This document shows positions 1 through 8,252 of a DNA stretch of 64,000 nucleotides, in pieces. The notes beneath the pieces were generated by a model that worked only from the letters and a program-made list of their open reading frames with translations, was not told the origin of the DNA and ran no database searches. Source of the stretch: Ramlibacter tataouinensis TTB310. GTDB taxonomy: Bacteria > Pseudomonadota > Gammaproteobacteria > Burkholderiales > Burkholderiaceae_C. Both the position numbers and the translations under genes were made by a program. The DNA is taken from contig NC_015677.1 in the NCBI RefSeq assembly GCF_000215705.1, positions 248,001 through 312,000 of the forward strand. The letters run 5' to 3'. How positions within the stretch are numbered: position 1 is the first letter of the stretch; each line of letters starts with the position of its first letter.

Positions 1-333
1 GAGGTCGCCGTTGTGCGCGAACACCCAGTAGCGGCCCCACAGCTCGCGAACGAAAGGGTGGCAGTTCTCCAGGGCGATCTCGCCCTGCGTGGCCTTGCGG
101 ATGTGCGCGATGACGCTGCGGCTCTTGATCGGGTAGCGCCGGATCAGCTCGGCCACGGGCGAGCTGAAGGCCGGCTGGTGGTCCACGAAATGCCGCAGGC
201 CGCGGCCTTCGAAGAAGGCGATGCCCCAGCCGTCGGCATGGTGGTCGGTGCGGCCGCCGCGCTGGGCGAATCCGCTGAAGCTGAACGTCACGTCCGTCGG
301 CGTGTTGCAGTTCATCCCGAGCAGCTGGCACAT
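1..333 (-). CDS. class II glutamine amidotransferase (partial, C-terminus outside window)
   Basis: The first 111 codons of a minus-strand gene that runs off the left edge. It opens with MCQLLGMN, where Cys2 becomes the N-terminal nucleophile after Met removal, as in Ntn-hydrolase glutamine amidotransferases of the YafJ/GATase_6 type. Further family features are the HHADGWGIAF stretch near residue 31, the IAHIRKAT segment near residue 75 and FAHNGDL at the edge. The likely role is cytosolic release of ammonia from glutamine or hydrolysis of a gamma-glutamyl compound; the substrate cannot be told. The ATG is fixed by the Cys2 requirement. Family assignment is firm, function is not. Confidence 0.85.
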   Translation of the reverse strand, partial: MCQLLGMNCNTPTDVTFSFSGFAQRGGRTDHHADGWGIAFFEGRGLRHFVDHQPAFSSPVAELIRRYPIKSRSVIAHIRKATQGEIALENCHPFVRELWGRYWVFAHNGDL

Positions 334-396
334 GGTGGCGGCATTGTGCGGCACCCGGGGCCGGGGCCCGGCCACGGCCCCGGCCGGAGCGCGTGC

Positions 397-1248
397 TCAG
401 TTGGGCTGCACCAGCGCCAGACCCACGATGCGGTCGGCGGTGTTGATCAGGCCCACGCGCTGCGCGGCCTCGTTGGTGGCGGTGAGGCTCACGCGGTAGA
501 GCGTCACGCCCACGTTCGATTGCACCGCCAGGTAGCCGGTGGTGCCGGTGGACTCGATGTCGAAGCCGTTGAAGGCGCTGCCCGTCACGCCCAGCCCGAC
601 GCCCGTGTCCAGCGTGCCGTCGTTGGGCGGATTCTGGACCTGCAATGCGCCGCGCGAGAGATCGGCGACGTACAGCGTGGTGCTGGTAGCGCCTGCAACC
701 GAGTTGGTGTACGCGGCGGCGGTGATCGCGGGCGTCGCGGTGATGCCCGGGTTGCCCTGCGCCAGCGGCCCGTCGGTGGTGGTGTCGCCGGTGTCCACGT
801 TGATGCGCAGGTTCTGGCCGGTGTCGCTGACCACGCGCAGCCGGTCGGCCACCGGGTTGAAGTCGATGCCGAACTGGGAGCCGGACAGCGCGGTGTAGGG
901 GTTGTCGTCGCCTGCGGCGGCGCGCAGGGTCGAGACCTGCGCCACGCGGCCGGTGGCGGGGTCGAGCGTGTAGATGCCGCCGCGGTTGCCCAGCGCATAG
1001 AGCTGGCGGTTGGCCGGCCGGTAGTCGATGCCGACCAGGGTCTCGCCGGACGCGAGGCCCTGGATGCTCTGCCGGCCGACCACGTTGTCGGGATTGTTGC
1101 GGTTGAAGGAGCGCACCTGGTTGTCGGTGGTGATGACCACGGTGTCGCCGACCCCGACCCGGCCGTCTCCGTCGTCGTCACCGCCGCCGCAACCGGCGAT
1201 GGCGAGCGTCACGGCGCCCAGGATGGAAAAGGGAATGAAAGCTTGCAT
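397..1248 (-). CDS. DUF4394 domain lipoprotein
   Basis: A 283-residue exported protein. The start MQAFIPFSILGAVTLAIAGCGGGDD gives a lipoprotein signal peptide with the lipobox Cys at about residue 20, followed by a Gly/Asp-rich linker. The rest matches the DUF4394 pattern: repeated segments such as LVGIDYRPANRQLYALG, IYTLDPATGRV and FGIDFNPVADRLRVVSDTGQNLR, which suggest a beta-propeller-like repeat fold. A purine-rich GAGG stretch lies before the ATG. The family has no established function; a cell-surface or periplasmic location is inferred from the signal peptide. Confidence 0.82.
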   Translation of the reverse strand: MQAFIPFSILGAVTLAIAGCGGGDDDGDGRVGVGDTVVITTDNQVRSFNRNNPDNVVGRQSIQGLASGETLVGIDYRPANRQLYALGNRGGIYTLDPATGRVAQVSTLRAAAGDDNPYTALSGSQFGIDFNPVADRLRVVSDTGQNLRINVDTGDTTTDGPLAQGNPGITATPAITAAAYTNSVAGATSTTLYVADLSRGALQVQNPPNDGTLDTGVGLGVTGSAFNGFDIESTGTTGYLAVQSNVGVTLYRVSLTATNEAAQRVGLINTADRIVGLALVQPN

Positions 1249-1373
1249 AGGGAGCCTCTGCCAAGAGTTGAGCCCTCGAGTTTCAGGCGCCCGCCCGGCT
1301 GCGTGTGGCTCTGCCGCGAGGCGCAGGCGGCCGATCTCCTGTAGGAGTGCGGCGCGATCCGTTGTGCGACGCC

Positions 1374-2399
1374 TCAGCCGGCGGCCAGGCGCTGCCGGGC
1401 CAGTGCCGCCCCGGCGGCCAGCGCGCGCAGCTTGGCCGTGGCCACCCCGCGGTCCATGGGCGCCAGGCCGCAGTTGGTGCAGGGGAACAGGCGCTCGCGC
1501 GCCACGAACTGCAGGGCGCGGCCGATGGTGTCGGCCACCTGCTCGGGCGTTTCCACCACGTCGCTGGCCACGTCGATCACGCCCACCATCACGTCCTTGC
1601 CCTTGAGCAAGGCCATCAGGTCGGGCGGCACGTGCGAGCGGTAGCACTCCAGGCTGACCTGGCCGATGCCGCTTCGGGCCAGCGCGGGGAACACCTGCTC
1701 GTACTGGCGCCACTCCTCGCCCAGGGTCTTCTTCCAGTCGACGTTGGCCTGGATGCCGTAGCCGTAGCAGATGTGGACGGCGGTGGTGCAGATCAGGCCC
1801 TGCGCGGCGCGTTCCAGCGCCTGCACTCCCCAGTCCGCGGCCTCCTTCATGTACACGTTGAACGCCGGCTCGTCGAACTGGATGATGTCCACGCCGTCGG
1901 CCTGCAGCGCCAGTGCCTCCTGGTTCAGCAGCTCGGCGAACGCAAAGGCCATCTTCACCCGGTCGCCATAGAAGCGGTCGGCCACGGTGTCGACGATGGT
2001 CATGGGGCCGGGCAGGGTGAACTTCAGCTTGTGCCGGGTATGGGCCCGGGCCAGGCGGGCCTCGAACGCGTGCACGCGCCCCTTGAGCTTGAGCGGCGCC
2101 ACCACCTGCGGCACCAGCGCCTTGTAGCGGTCGTTGCGGATGCCCATTTCGACCTTGTGCTCGAAATCGATGCCGTCCACCTGCTCCAGGAAGCCGTGCA
2201 CGAAATGCTGGCGGGCCTGCTCGCCGTCGGTGACGATGTCCAGCCCCGCGTCTTCCTGCGCCTTGATCCACAGCAGCGTGGCGTCCTGCTTGGCCTCGCG
2301 CAGCGCCTCGCCCTGGACCTTCCACTGGGGCCAGAGCTTGCGGGTTTCGGCCAGCCAGCCGGGCTTGGGCAGGCTGCCGGCGATCGAGGTGGGGAACAT
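1374..2399 (-). CDS. MetE-like (cobalamin-independent methionine synthase C-terminal domain) methyltransferase
   Basis: A 341-residue protein equal to the C-terminal catalytic barrel of MetE, with no N-terminal MetE half. It starts MFPTSIAGSLPKPGW. The zinc ligand set of the family is complete: His and Cys in HICYGYG near residue 204, Glu in SLECYRSH near residue 246, and Cys in CTNCGLAP near residue 313. Stand-alone MetE-C proteins transfer a methyl group to a thiol such as homocysteine, often from an unusual donor. Longer in-frame translation upstream exists, but this ATG gives the natural N-terminus of the family. It sits immediately downstream of the divergent-facing CWC gene on the same strand. 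Confidence 0.85.
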   Translation of the reverse strand: MFPTSIAGSLPKPGWLAETRKLWPQWKVQGEALREAKQDATLLWIKAQEDAGLDIVTDGEQARQHFVHGFLEQVDGIDFEHKVEMGIRNDRYKALVPQVVAPLKLKGRVHAFEARLARAHTRHKLKFTLPGPMTIVDTVADRFYGDRVKMAFAFAELLNQEALALQADGVDIIQFDEPAFNVYMKEAADWGVQALERAAQGLICTTAVHICYGYGIQANVDWKKTLGEEWRQYEQVFPALARSGIGQVSLECYRSHVPPDLMALLKGKDVMVGVIDVASDVVETPEQVADTIGRALQFVARERLFPCTNCGLAPMDRGVATAKLRALAAGAALARQRLAAG

Positions 2400-2422
2400 G
2401 GCGTCTCCTGGTTGTCGTGGTT

Positions 2423-2644
2423 TCAGACCATGGGCGGTGCCGCCGCGCAGGCCGGGCACAGGCACGCCCGGTCCCGGGCCGACGGCGGCACGCGGGCCAG
2501 CAGCTCGGCCGGGAAGCGGGCCTGCGTGCACCAGCACGGCGGCTGCGCAATCCCGGTGGCCCGGGCGGCTTCCATGGCGCAGCCGTTGCCGCGCCCGCAC
2601 AGCGGGCACAGCCGCGGGTCGGGGGTGGGTGCCAGTGGCTGCAT
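2423..2644 (-). CDS. small cysteine-rich CWC family protein
   Basis: A 73-residue cysteine-rich protein. CPLCGRGNGCAM near residue 18, the PPCWC motif that names the family near residue 35, and CLCPACAA near the C-terminus give nine cysteines, probably binding zinc. It ends 23 bases upstream of the MetE-like start and is probably cotranscribed with it. The family is common in proteobacteria and has no assigned function. Confidence 0.72.
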   Translation of the reverse strand: MQPLAPTPDPRLCPLCGRGNGCAMEAARATGIAQPPCWCTQARFPAELLARVPPSARDRACLCPACAAAPPMV

Positions 2645-2766
2645 GGGCCCAGTTTAAGCCGCGCCCGGCCTTGGGAACGTCTGCTTGCAGCGCCCACCGG
2701 TGGAAACCCAAGGCCGCGCACGAGGGGGCCTACCATGGCCCGAATTTCCTGCAGGATCCCCTTCAC

Positions 2767-3822
2767 ATGCCCCGTGCGACCGGCTATGCCGCCACCTCGC
2801 CCACCACGCCCCTGGGCCCGTTCACCTTCGAGCGCCGCGCCCCCGGGCCGGACGACGTGGCCCTGGACATCCTCTACTGCGGGGTGTGCCACTCCGACCT
2901 GCACACCGTGCGCAACGAATGGGGCAACACCCTCTACCCCAGCGTGCCCGGGCACGAGATCGTCGGTCGCGTGACGGCCGTGGGCGAGCGGGTGGACCGG
3001 TTCCGCGTCGGCGACCTGGCCGGCGTCGGCTGCATGGTCGACAGCTGCCAGCGCTGCCGGCCGTGCGCGCAGGGGCTGGAGCAGTACTGCGAGAACGGCT
3101 TCACCGGCACCTACAACGGGCCGGAGCAGAAGACCGAGGCCAACACCTACGGTGGCTACTCGGACAGCATCGTGGTGCGGCAATCCTTCGTGCTGCGCAT
3201 CTCGCACGGCCAGGAGGCGCTGCCCGCCGTGGCACCCCTGCTGTGCGCCGGCATCACGACCTACTCGCCGCTGCGCCAGTGGCAGGTCGGCCCCGGCCAC
3301 AAGGTGGGCATCGTGGGGCTGGGCGGGCTGGGCCACATGGGGGTGAAGATCGCCGCGGCCATGGGCGCGCACGTGGTGCTGTTCACCACCTCGGCCAACA
3401 AGCGCGACGACGCGCTGCGCCTGGGCGCCCGCGAGGTCGTGGTGTCGCGCAACGAGTCCGGGATGGCGGCCCATGCCGGCAGCTTCGACTTCATCCTCGA
3501 CACCGTCGCGGCGCCGCACGACCTGGATGCCTTGATCCAGCTGCTCAAGCTGGACGGCACCCTGACGCTGGTGGGCGCGCCTTCCTCGCCGCACCCCTCG
3601 CCCGGGGTGTTCGGCCTGATCATGAAGCGCCGCCGGCTGGCGGGCTCGCTGATCGGCGGCATCCGCGAGACCCAGGAGATGCTGGACTTCTGCGCCGCGC
3701 ACGGCATCGTCTCGGACATCGAGATGATCCGCATGGACCGGATCGAGGCCGCCTACGAGCGCATGGTCCGCGGCGACGTCAAGTACCGCTTCGTGGTGGA
3801 CATGGCCACGCTGGCGGCCTGA
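2767..3822 (+). CDS. zinc-dependent NAD(P) alcohol dehydrogenase (CAD/YahK-like)
   Basis: A 351-residue medium-chain dehydrogenase. The catalytic zinc site is CGVCHSDLH near residue 39 with GHE near residue 62. The structural zinc lobe is a Cys cluster (CMVDSCQRCRPC, then YC) at about residues 90-110. The nucleotide-binding motif is GLGGLGHMG near residue 182. The overall pattern is that of the cinnamyl-alcohol dehydrogenase/AdhC branch, which reduces a broad range of aldehydes, usually with NADPH. It is divergent from the CWC gene and separated from it by 122 bases. Substrate unknown; family firm. Confidence 0.88.
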   Translation: MPRATGYAATSPTTPLGPFTFERRAPGPDDVALDILYCGVCHSDLHTVRNEWGNTLYPSVPGHEIVGRVTAVGERVDRFRVGDLAGVGCMVDSCQRCRPCAQGLEQYCENGFTGTYNGPEQKTEANTYGGYSDSIVVRQSFVLRISHGQEALPAVAPLLCAGITTYSPLRQWQVGPGHKVGIVGLGGLGHMGVKIAAAMGAHVVLFTTSANKRDDALRLGAREVVVSRNESGMAAHAGSFDFILDTVAAPHDLDALIQLLKLDGTLTLVGAPSSPHPSPGVFGLIMKRRRLAGSLIGGIRETQEMLDFCAAHGIVSDIEMIRMDRIEAAYERMVRGDVKYRFVVDMATLAA

Positions 3823-3837
3823 GGGCCGCGCGGACGG

Positions 3838-5505
3838 CTAGGCGCACTCCGCCTGCATCTGCGGGAACAGCAGGCGGCCCGGGTCGGCGGCGGCGGCGCG
3901 CGCCGGGTCGCTCAGGCTGGCGCGCACGGCGCTGTCGTCCAGCTGCGGATGGCTGGCGCGCGCGTAGGCCGTGATCTGCAGCGCCAGCACGTCCAGCAGC
4001 TCCAGGCCCTGCTGCAGGCGCTGCCGGAAGCCGGCGTCGTCCAGCGGGTCGGTCAGGCCGCGGTTGAGCTCGGCGAACCAGGGCAGGGCGGCCTGGTCCA
4101 GCATGCGCGCGCGGTCCGGCGCGCGCCCGGCCGCGTCCCAGGCGCGCAGGAAATCCTGCATCGCGATGCCCAGCTTCTGCACGGCCGCCAGCGGCTGCTG
4201 CAGCCGCCCCATGGCCGTCACGTCGGTGAGCTTGCCCTGGAAGTACAGCGGGCACATCACGCCCCAGTAGTACGTGTAGTCCCACAGCACCTTGACCGGC
4301 ATCACCTGCGCGTTGCCGAACAGCCGGTACTGGCCGGTGTAGATCGGCAGCATGTTGCGGTACAGGGAGAAGAACACCGACTGGTAGATGTCGGCGTACA
4401 TCGCCGCCGGCTTGCCGGCGCGGTCGTGCGCCACCAGCTCGGTGATGAAGCCGTTGGCGATGGCGATGAAGTCGCTGCCCGGCGAGTAGAACGGGTCCAG
4501 GAACACGCCGGCCTCGCCGGTCAGCGCCCAGCGCGCCTGGCCGTCGAACACCTGCCTGCAGCCGTAGGAGAAGTTCCTGAAGAAGGCGAAGTCCTGCAGC
4601 CGGTCGCGCCGGGCGTCGAGCTCGGCATGCAGCCGGGGCTGGTGCCGGGCCAGCCATTCCATGGCGCGCTCGAAGCTGTTCATGCCCTCGATCGGGTGCA
4701 TGCGCGCGTCGCAGACGATGCCCACCGAATGCGAGCCCGAGGCCAGCGGGATCAGCCAGGCCCAGTAGCCGTCGCCGCACAGGTGGTTGGTGGACAGCCA
4801 GCGGTGCGGCGGATCGCAGCGTGCCAGCCACTGCGCATCGCCGCTCCAGTCGTTCACGTCCAGCCGGTCCTGGATGCGGAACCACACGGCGTTGGCCTCG
4901 TGGCCGTTGGGCTCGGCCAGGCCCAGCTTGCGCTTGAGCAGGCCGGCGCGGCCGCAGGCGTCGACCAGCCAGCGTGCACGCAGTTCCTGCGCCTGGCCGC
5001 CGCGCTCGTAACGGACGGTGTGCAGGCTGTCCCGGACGGCGCCGTCGGCCAGCTCGATGCTGCGCACCAGCGCCTGGTCCTGGAAGCGGATGCCGCGCTC
5101 CAGTGCCAGCCGTCCCAGGGCGTTCTCGAAGATGCCGCGGTCGATCTGCCACGCCGGCGTGGCCAAGGGCCTGCTCGCGCCCAGCTCGGTCACGCCGTCG
5201 ATGTCGCCGCGGCCGTCGTTGAAGAAGAAGCGGAAGCCGAACTTCTTGAGCTGCCGCTCGCGCAGGTGCTCCTTCAGCCCCAGCACCTCGGCGAAGTAGT
5301 GCGCGCCTATCTCCACGGTGGACTCGCCCACCTTGTGCGCCGCCTCCGGCGCCGGGTGGGCACGGCGTTCCAGCACCACGATGTCCAGGTCGGCGAAGCG
5401 CTGGCGCAGCTGCAGGGCCAGGCTCAGCCCCGCCAACCCGCCCCCCAGGACCAGGATGCGGTCATTTGCCGCAGGGCTGTGGGGTGGATGCAATGGCAGG
5501 GTCAT
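3838..5505 (-). CDS. flavin-dependent halogenase-like oxidoreductase 1 (APE cluster)
   Basis: A 555-residue FAD protein of the tryptophan/phenol halogenase superfamily. The GGGLAG dinucleotide-binding motif is at residues 21-26, KVGEST at 58-63, and WAWLIP, the W-x-W-x-I-P fingerprint of flavin halogenases, near residue 247. A DPFYSPGSDF flavin-contact segment follows near residue 336. A Lys in the LKKFGFRF segment near residue 88 lies where the catalytic Lys of phenolic halogenases is expected. It is transcribed divergently from the ACP with 71 bases between. It could chlorinate or brominate the aryl head group or act as a monooxygenase; the family also contains non-halogenating members. Confidence 0.78.
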   Translation of the reverse strand: MTLPLHPPHSPAANDRILVLGGGLAGLSLALQLRQRFADLDIVVLERRAHPAPEAAHKVGESTVEIGAHYFAEVLGLKEHLRERQLKKFGFRFFFNDGRGDIDGVTELGASRPLATPAWQIDRGIFENALGRLALERGIRFQDQALVRSIELADGAVRDSLHTVRYERGGQAQELRARWLVDACGRAGLLKRKLGLAEPNGHEANAVWFRIQDRLDVNDWSGDAQWLARCDPPHRWLSTNHLCGDGYWAWLIPLASGSHSVGIVCDARMHPIEGMNSFERAMEWLARHQPRLHAELDARRDRLQDFAFFRNFSYGCRQVFDGQARWALTGEAGVFLDPFYSPGSDFIAIANGFITELVAHDRAGKPAAMYADIYQSVFFSLYRNMLPIYTGQYRLFGNAQVMPVKVLWDYTYYWGVMCPLYFQGKLTDVTAMGRLQQPLAAVQKLGIAMQDFLRAWDAAGRAPDRARMLDQAALPWFAELNRGLTDPLDDAGFRQRLQQGLELLDVLALQITAYARASHPQLDDSAVRASLSDPARAAAADPGRLLFPQMQAECA

Positions 5506-5576
5506 GATGAGGCGGCTACCCTACCAGAAGCTAGAATCGCCAGCCCATCCGCTAGGCGTTTTTTCTGAAGTTGTCC
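5506..5576. promoter_or_regulatory. divergent promoter region of the APE core operon
   Basis: These 71 bases separate the halogenase-like gene and the ACP gene. TAGAAT at 5532-5537 is a plausible -10 element for the plus-strand operon, about 40 bases before the ACP start. No clear -35 or operator is visible. Confidence 0.35.
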
Positions 5577-5876
5577 ATGACCGACCGTACGACGTCCCCC
5601 CGGGCCGGCCACCCCGCCGATGACGCCTTGCTGCGCGAAGTGGCCCAGCTGGTGGTCTCGGCGCTGCACCTGGAAACCCCGGCGGCCGAGATCGCGCCCG
5701 ACGAGCCGCTGTACGGCGAGGGCCTGGGCCTGGACTCCATCGACATCCTTGAGGTGGCGCTGGTGGTCTCCAAGAAATACGGCCTGCAGCTGCGCGCCGA
5801 CCATGAGGACAACACCCGCATCTTCGCTTCGCTGCGCAGCCTGGCCGACCACATCGCCGCGAACAGGACCACGTGA
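5577..5876 (+). CDS. acyl carrier protein (APE cluster)
   Basis: A 99-residue acyl carrier protein. LGLDSIDILE near residue 47 holds the Ser that takes the 4'-phosphopantetheine arm, and the surrounding four-helix ACP pattern is complete. A TTG two codons upstream (5571) is an alternative start; the ATG is preferred. It is the first gene of the core operon, and its stop overlaps the GTG of the next gene by 4 bases. It should carry the aryl starter and the growing polyene. It is the only ACP in the window, whereas many APE clusters have two. Confidence 0.9.
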   Translation: MTDRTTSPRAGHPADDALLREVAQLVVSALHLETPAAEIAPDEPLYGEGLGLDSIDILEVALVVSKKYGLQLRADHEDNTRIFASLRSLADHIAANRTT

Positions 5877-6562
5877 ACGCGCTGCATGCGCCGCTGTCCT
5901 GGCGCCCCCTGGCCGCCGGCCTGGCGGCGGCCGCGGCGGCCGTGGCCTATGCGGTGCTGTGCCATTGGGCGGCTTCGGCGCCCGAGCCCGGCCTGCTGGA
6001 GGCGGCGGTCTTCATCGTCCCGCTGATGGCCTTCGCGCTGGCGCTGGCCTGGCGTTCGGCCCACCGGGCGGCCTGGCTGGCGCTGTGGCTGGCCGGCTGC
6101 GGCGCGCTGTTCCTGCTGCGCGACCGGCTGGGCGCGGGCACGACCTGGGTGCTGCTGCTGCAGCACCTGGGCTTCAACGCCCTGATCGGCCTGGGCTTCG
6201 CGCGCACGCTGCTGCCGGGCGCGGTGCCGCTGGTCTCGCGCCTGGCGGCGCTGGTGCACGGCGGCGCGCTGACGCCGCTGCAGCAGCGCTACACGCGCGG
6301 CGTGACCTGGGCCTGGACCCTCTATTTCGCGGCCTCCTCGGCCGGGTCGGTGCTGCTGTTCGCGCTGGCGCCGGTGGCTGTCTGGTCGGCTTTCGTCAAC
6401 CTGTTCTCCATGCCGCTGATGGGCGCCATGTTCGTGGGCGAGTTCCTGGTCCGGGTGGCGGTCATCCCGCGCGCCCAGCGCAGCGGCTTCACCCAGGCCA
6501 TTGCGGCCTACCGCCGGATGACGCAGCGCACCGGTGCGCCGGACGCGCCCGGCGGGCCCTGA
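5873..6562 (+). CDS. COG4648-type membrane protein (APE cluster)
   Basis: A 229-residue integral membrane protein starting at a GTG that overlaps the ACP stop. Hydrophobic segments lie near residues 12-30, 42-60, 65-82, 88-108, 145-170 and 172-195. The pattern FNALIGLGFARTL followed by TRGVTWAWTLYF and a positively charged tail matches the COG4648 membrane proteins regularly found in aryl polyene clusters. Its biochemical role is not established. An export or membrane-assembly role is inferred from its place between the carrier protein and the ligase. Confidence 0.75.
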   Translation: MNALHAPLSWRPLAAGLAAAAAAVAYAVLCHWAASAPEPGLLEAAVFIVPLMAFALALAWRSAHRAAWLALWLAGCGALFLLRDRLGAGTTWVLLLQHLGFNALIGLGFARTLLPGAVPLVSRLAALVHGGALTPLQQRYTRGVTWAWTLYFAASSAGSVLLFALAPVAVWSAFVNLFSMPLMGAMFVGEFLVRVAVIPRAQRSGFTQAIAAYRRMTQRTGAPDAPGGP

Positions 6563-6575
6563 GCCGAGGATAGCC

Positions 6576-8252
6576 ATGGACACCTTCCCGCTCGTCAGCC
6601 ACGCCTCGCCTGGCGACACCGTGGCCTGGCGCCACGGCCAGCCGGTCAGCGTGGCGCAGTTCGTCGCCGACGTGGCGCGGCTGGCAGCCGCCCTGCCGCC
6701 CGGCGGCTTCATGCTCAATGCCTGCGGCGACCGCTACCGTTTCGCCGTCGGCCTGTCGGCGGCGCTGGTGGCCGGCAAGGTCAGCCTGCTGCCGCCCAGC
6801 CACACGGCCGAGTCGGTGCGGCAGATGCGCGCCTTCGCGCCCGACGTGTTCTGCCTGGCCGACGCGCCCAGCAGCATCGAGCTGCCGCTGTTCCGCTACG
6901 ACGATGCCGTCGCGTCGCTGACCCCACCCTGGGAGGCCCGGGCCGCGCCGGTGCCGCGGATCCCGGCCGACCGCACCGTGGCCTTCGTCTTCACCTCCGG
7001 CTCCACCGGCACGCCGGTGCCGCACCGCAAGCAGTGGGGCGCGCTGGTCCGGGACGTGCGGGCCGAGGCGCAGGCGCTGGCCCTGCCGGCCGGCGCGCGG
7101 CCGCAGATCCTGGGCACGGTGCCGCCGCAGCACATGTACGGCATCGAATCCACCGTGCTGCTGGCCATGCACAGCGGCGGCGCCTTCAGCGCCGCCCATC
7201 CGTTCTACCCGGCCGACATCGCCGCCGAGCTGGGCCGGCTGCCGCAGCCGCGCATGCTGGTGACCACGCCGGTGCACCTGCGCGCCCTGCTGGATGCGGG
7301 CGTGGCGGTGCCGCAGCTGGCCTTGCTGCTGTCGGCCACGGCGCCGCTGTCGGCCGAGCTTGCCGAGCGCGCCGAACGCACGCTGGACGCGCCGCTGCAG
7401 GAGATCTACGGCTCCACCGAAACCGGCCAGATCGCCACCCGCCGCAGCACCCACACCTCGCACTGGAGCCTGCTGCCCGGCATCGCCCTGGCCGAGCGCG
7501 AGGGCCGCTTCTGGGCCCAGGGCGGCCACGTGGCCGAGCCCACGCCGCTGGGCGACGTGCTGGAGCTGGAATCGCCCGGGGCGCCGGGCGCACGCTTCCT
7601 GCTGCACGGGCGCATCGGCGACCTGGTCAACATCGCCGGCAAGCGCAACTCGCTGGCCTACCTCAACCACCAGTTGCTGGCCATCGAGGGCGTGCGCGAC
7701 GGCGTGTTCCTGCTGCCCGGGCACGAACCGGCCGACGGCGTGGCCCGCCTGGCGGCCTTCGTGGTCGCGCCGGGGCTCACGGCGGCGCAGGTGCGCGCCG
7801 GCCTGCGCGAGCGCATCGACCCCATCTTCATGCCGCGGCCCCTGGTGCTGCTGGACGCGCTGCCGCGCAACAGCACGGGCAAGCTCACGCGCGAGACGCT
7901 GGACGCCCTGGCGCGGCGGCACCTGCGCGCCGCGCCCGCCGCAGGCCTGGTGCCCGATCCGCAGGCGCAGACCCTGGTGTTCGCGCCCGGGCACCCGGCC
8001 TTCGCCGGCCATTTCCCCGGCGCGCCCATCGTGCCCGGCGTGCTGCTGCTGGACGCCGCGCTCCACGCCGTGGAGACCCAGGGCCTGGCCGTCGGCGAGA
8101 TCGCCTCGGCCAAGTTCCTGTCCCCCGTGGGTCCGGGCCGGCCGGTCACGCTGGCCTGCACGGCGCAGGCCGGCCGCGCGCGCTTCGAGATCATGGACGC
8201 GGCCGGCCAGCCGGTGGCCAGCGGGCAGCTGCAGACGGAGGCTCCGAGGTGA
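6576..8252 (+). CDS. acyl-AMP ligase fused to a FabZ/ApeI-like hotdog domain
   Basis: A 558-residue two-domain protein. Residues 1 to about 450 are an ANL-family adenylating enzyme: FTSGSTGTP near residue 140 is the P-loop, IYGSTETGQ near residue 275 the A5 motif, LHGRIGDLVNIAGKR near residue 345 the hinge/A8 region, and PRNSTGKLTRE near residue 430 carries the C-terminal catalytic Lys. Residues of about 460-558 form a hotdog domain with HPAFAGHFPGAPIVPGVLLLD, so the FabZ-type His is present and Asp stands where FabZ has Glu. The ligase probably loads the aromatic starter acid onto the ACP; the hotdog half resembles the second dehydratase of APE systems. In the well-known systems these are separate proteins. 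Confidence 0.86.
   Translation: MDTFPLVSHASPGDTVAWRHGQPVSVAQFVADVARLAAALPPGGFMLNACGDRYRFAVGLSAALVAGKVSLLPPSHTAESVRQMRAFAPDVFCLADAPSSIELPLFRYDDAVASLTPPWEARAAPVPRIPADRTVAFVFTSGSTGTPVPHRKQWGALVRDVRAEAQALALPAGARPQILGTVPPQHMYGIESTVLLAMHSGGAFSAAHPFYPADIAAELGRLPQPRMLVTTPVHLRALLDAGVAVPQLALLLSATAPLSAELAERAERTLDAPLQEIYGSTETGQIATRRSTHTSHWSLLPGIALAEREGRFWAQGGHVAEPTPLGDVLELESPGAPGARFLLHGRIGDLVNIAGKRNSLAYLNHQLLAIEGVRDGVFLLPGHEPADGVARLAAFVVAPGLTAAQVRAGLRERIDPIFMPRPLVLLDALPRNSTGKLTRETLDALARRHLRAAPAAGLVPDPQAQTLVFAPGHPAFAGHFPGAPIVPGVLLLDAALHAVETQGLAVGEIASAKFLSPVGPGRPVTLACTAQAGRARFEIMDAAGQPVASGQLQTEAPR

Noticed and set aside
13..1344. 443-codon plus-strand frame at the left edge
   Set aside because: It is antisense to the amidotransferase and DUF4394 genes and its composition (Gly, Val, His, Arg repeats) is that of a shadow frame.
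1330..1356. CTCCTGTAGGAG palindrome between the MetE-like and DUF4394 genes
   Set aside because: Short, followed by no T run, and not repeated elsewhere in the window that I could see. Not enough to call a terminator or REP element.
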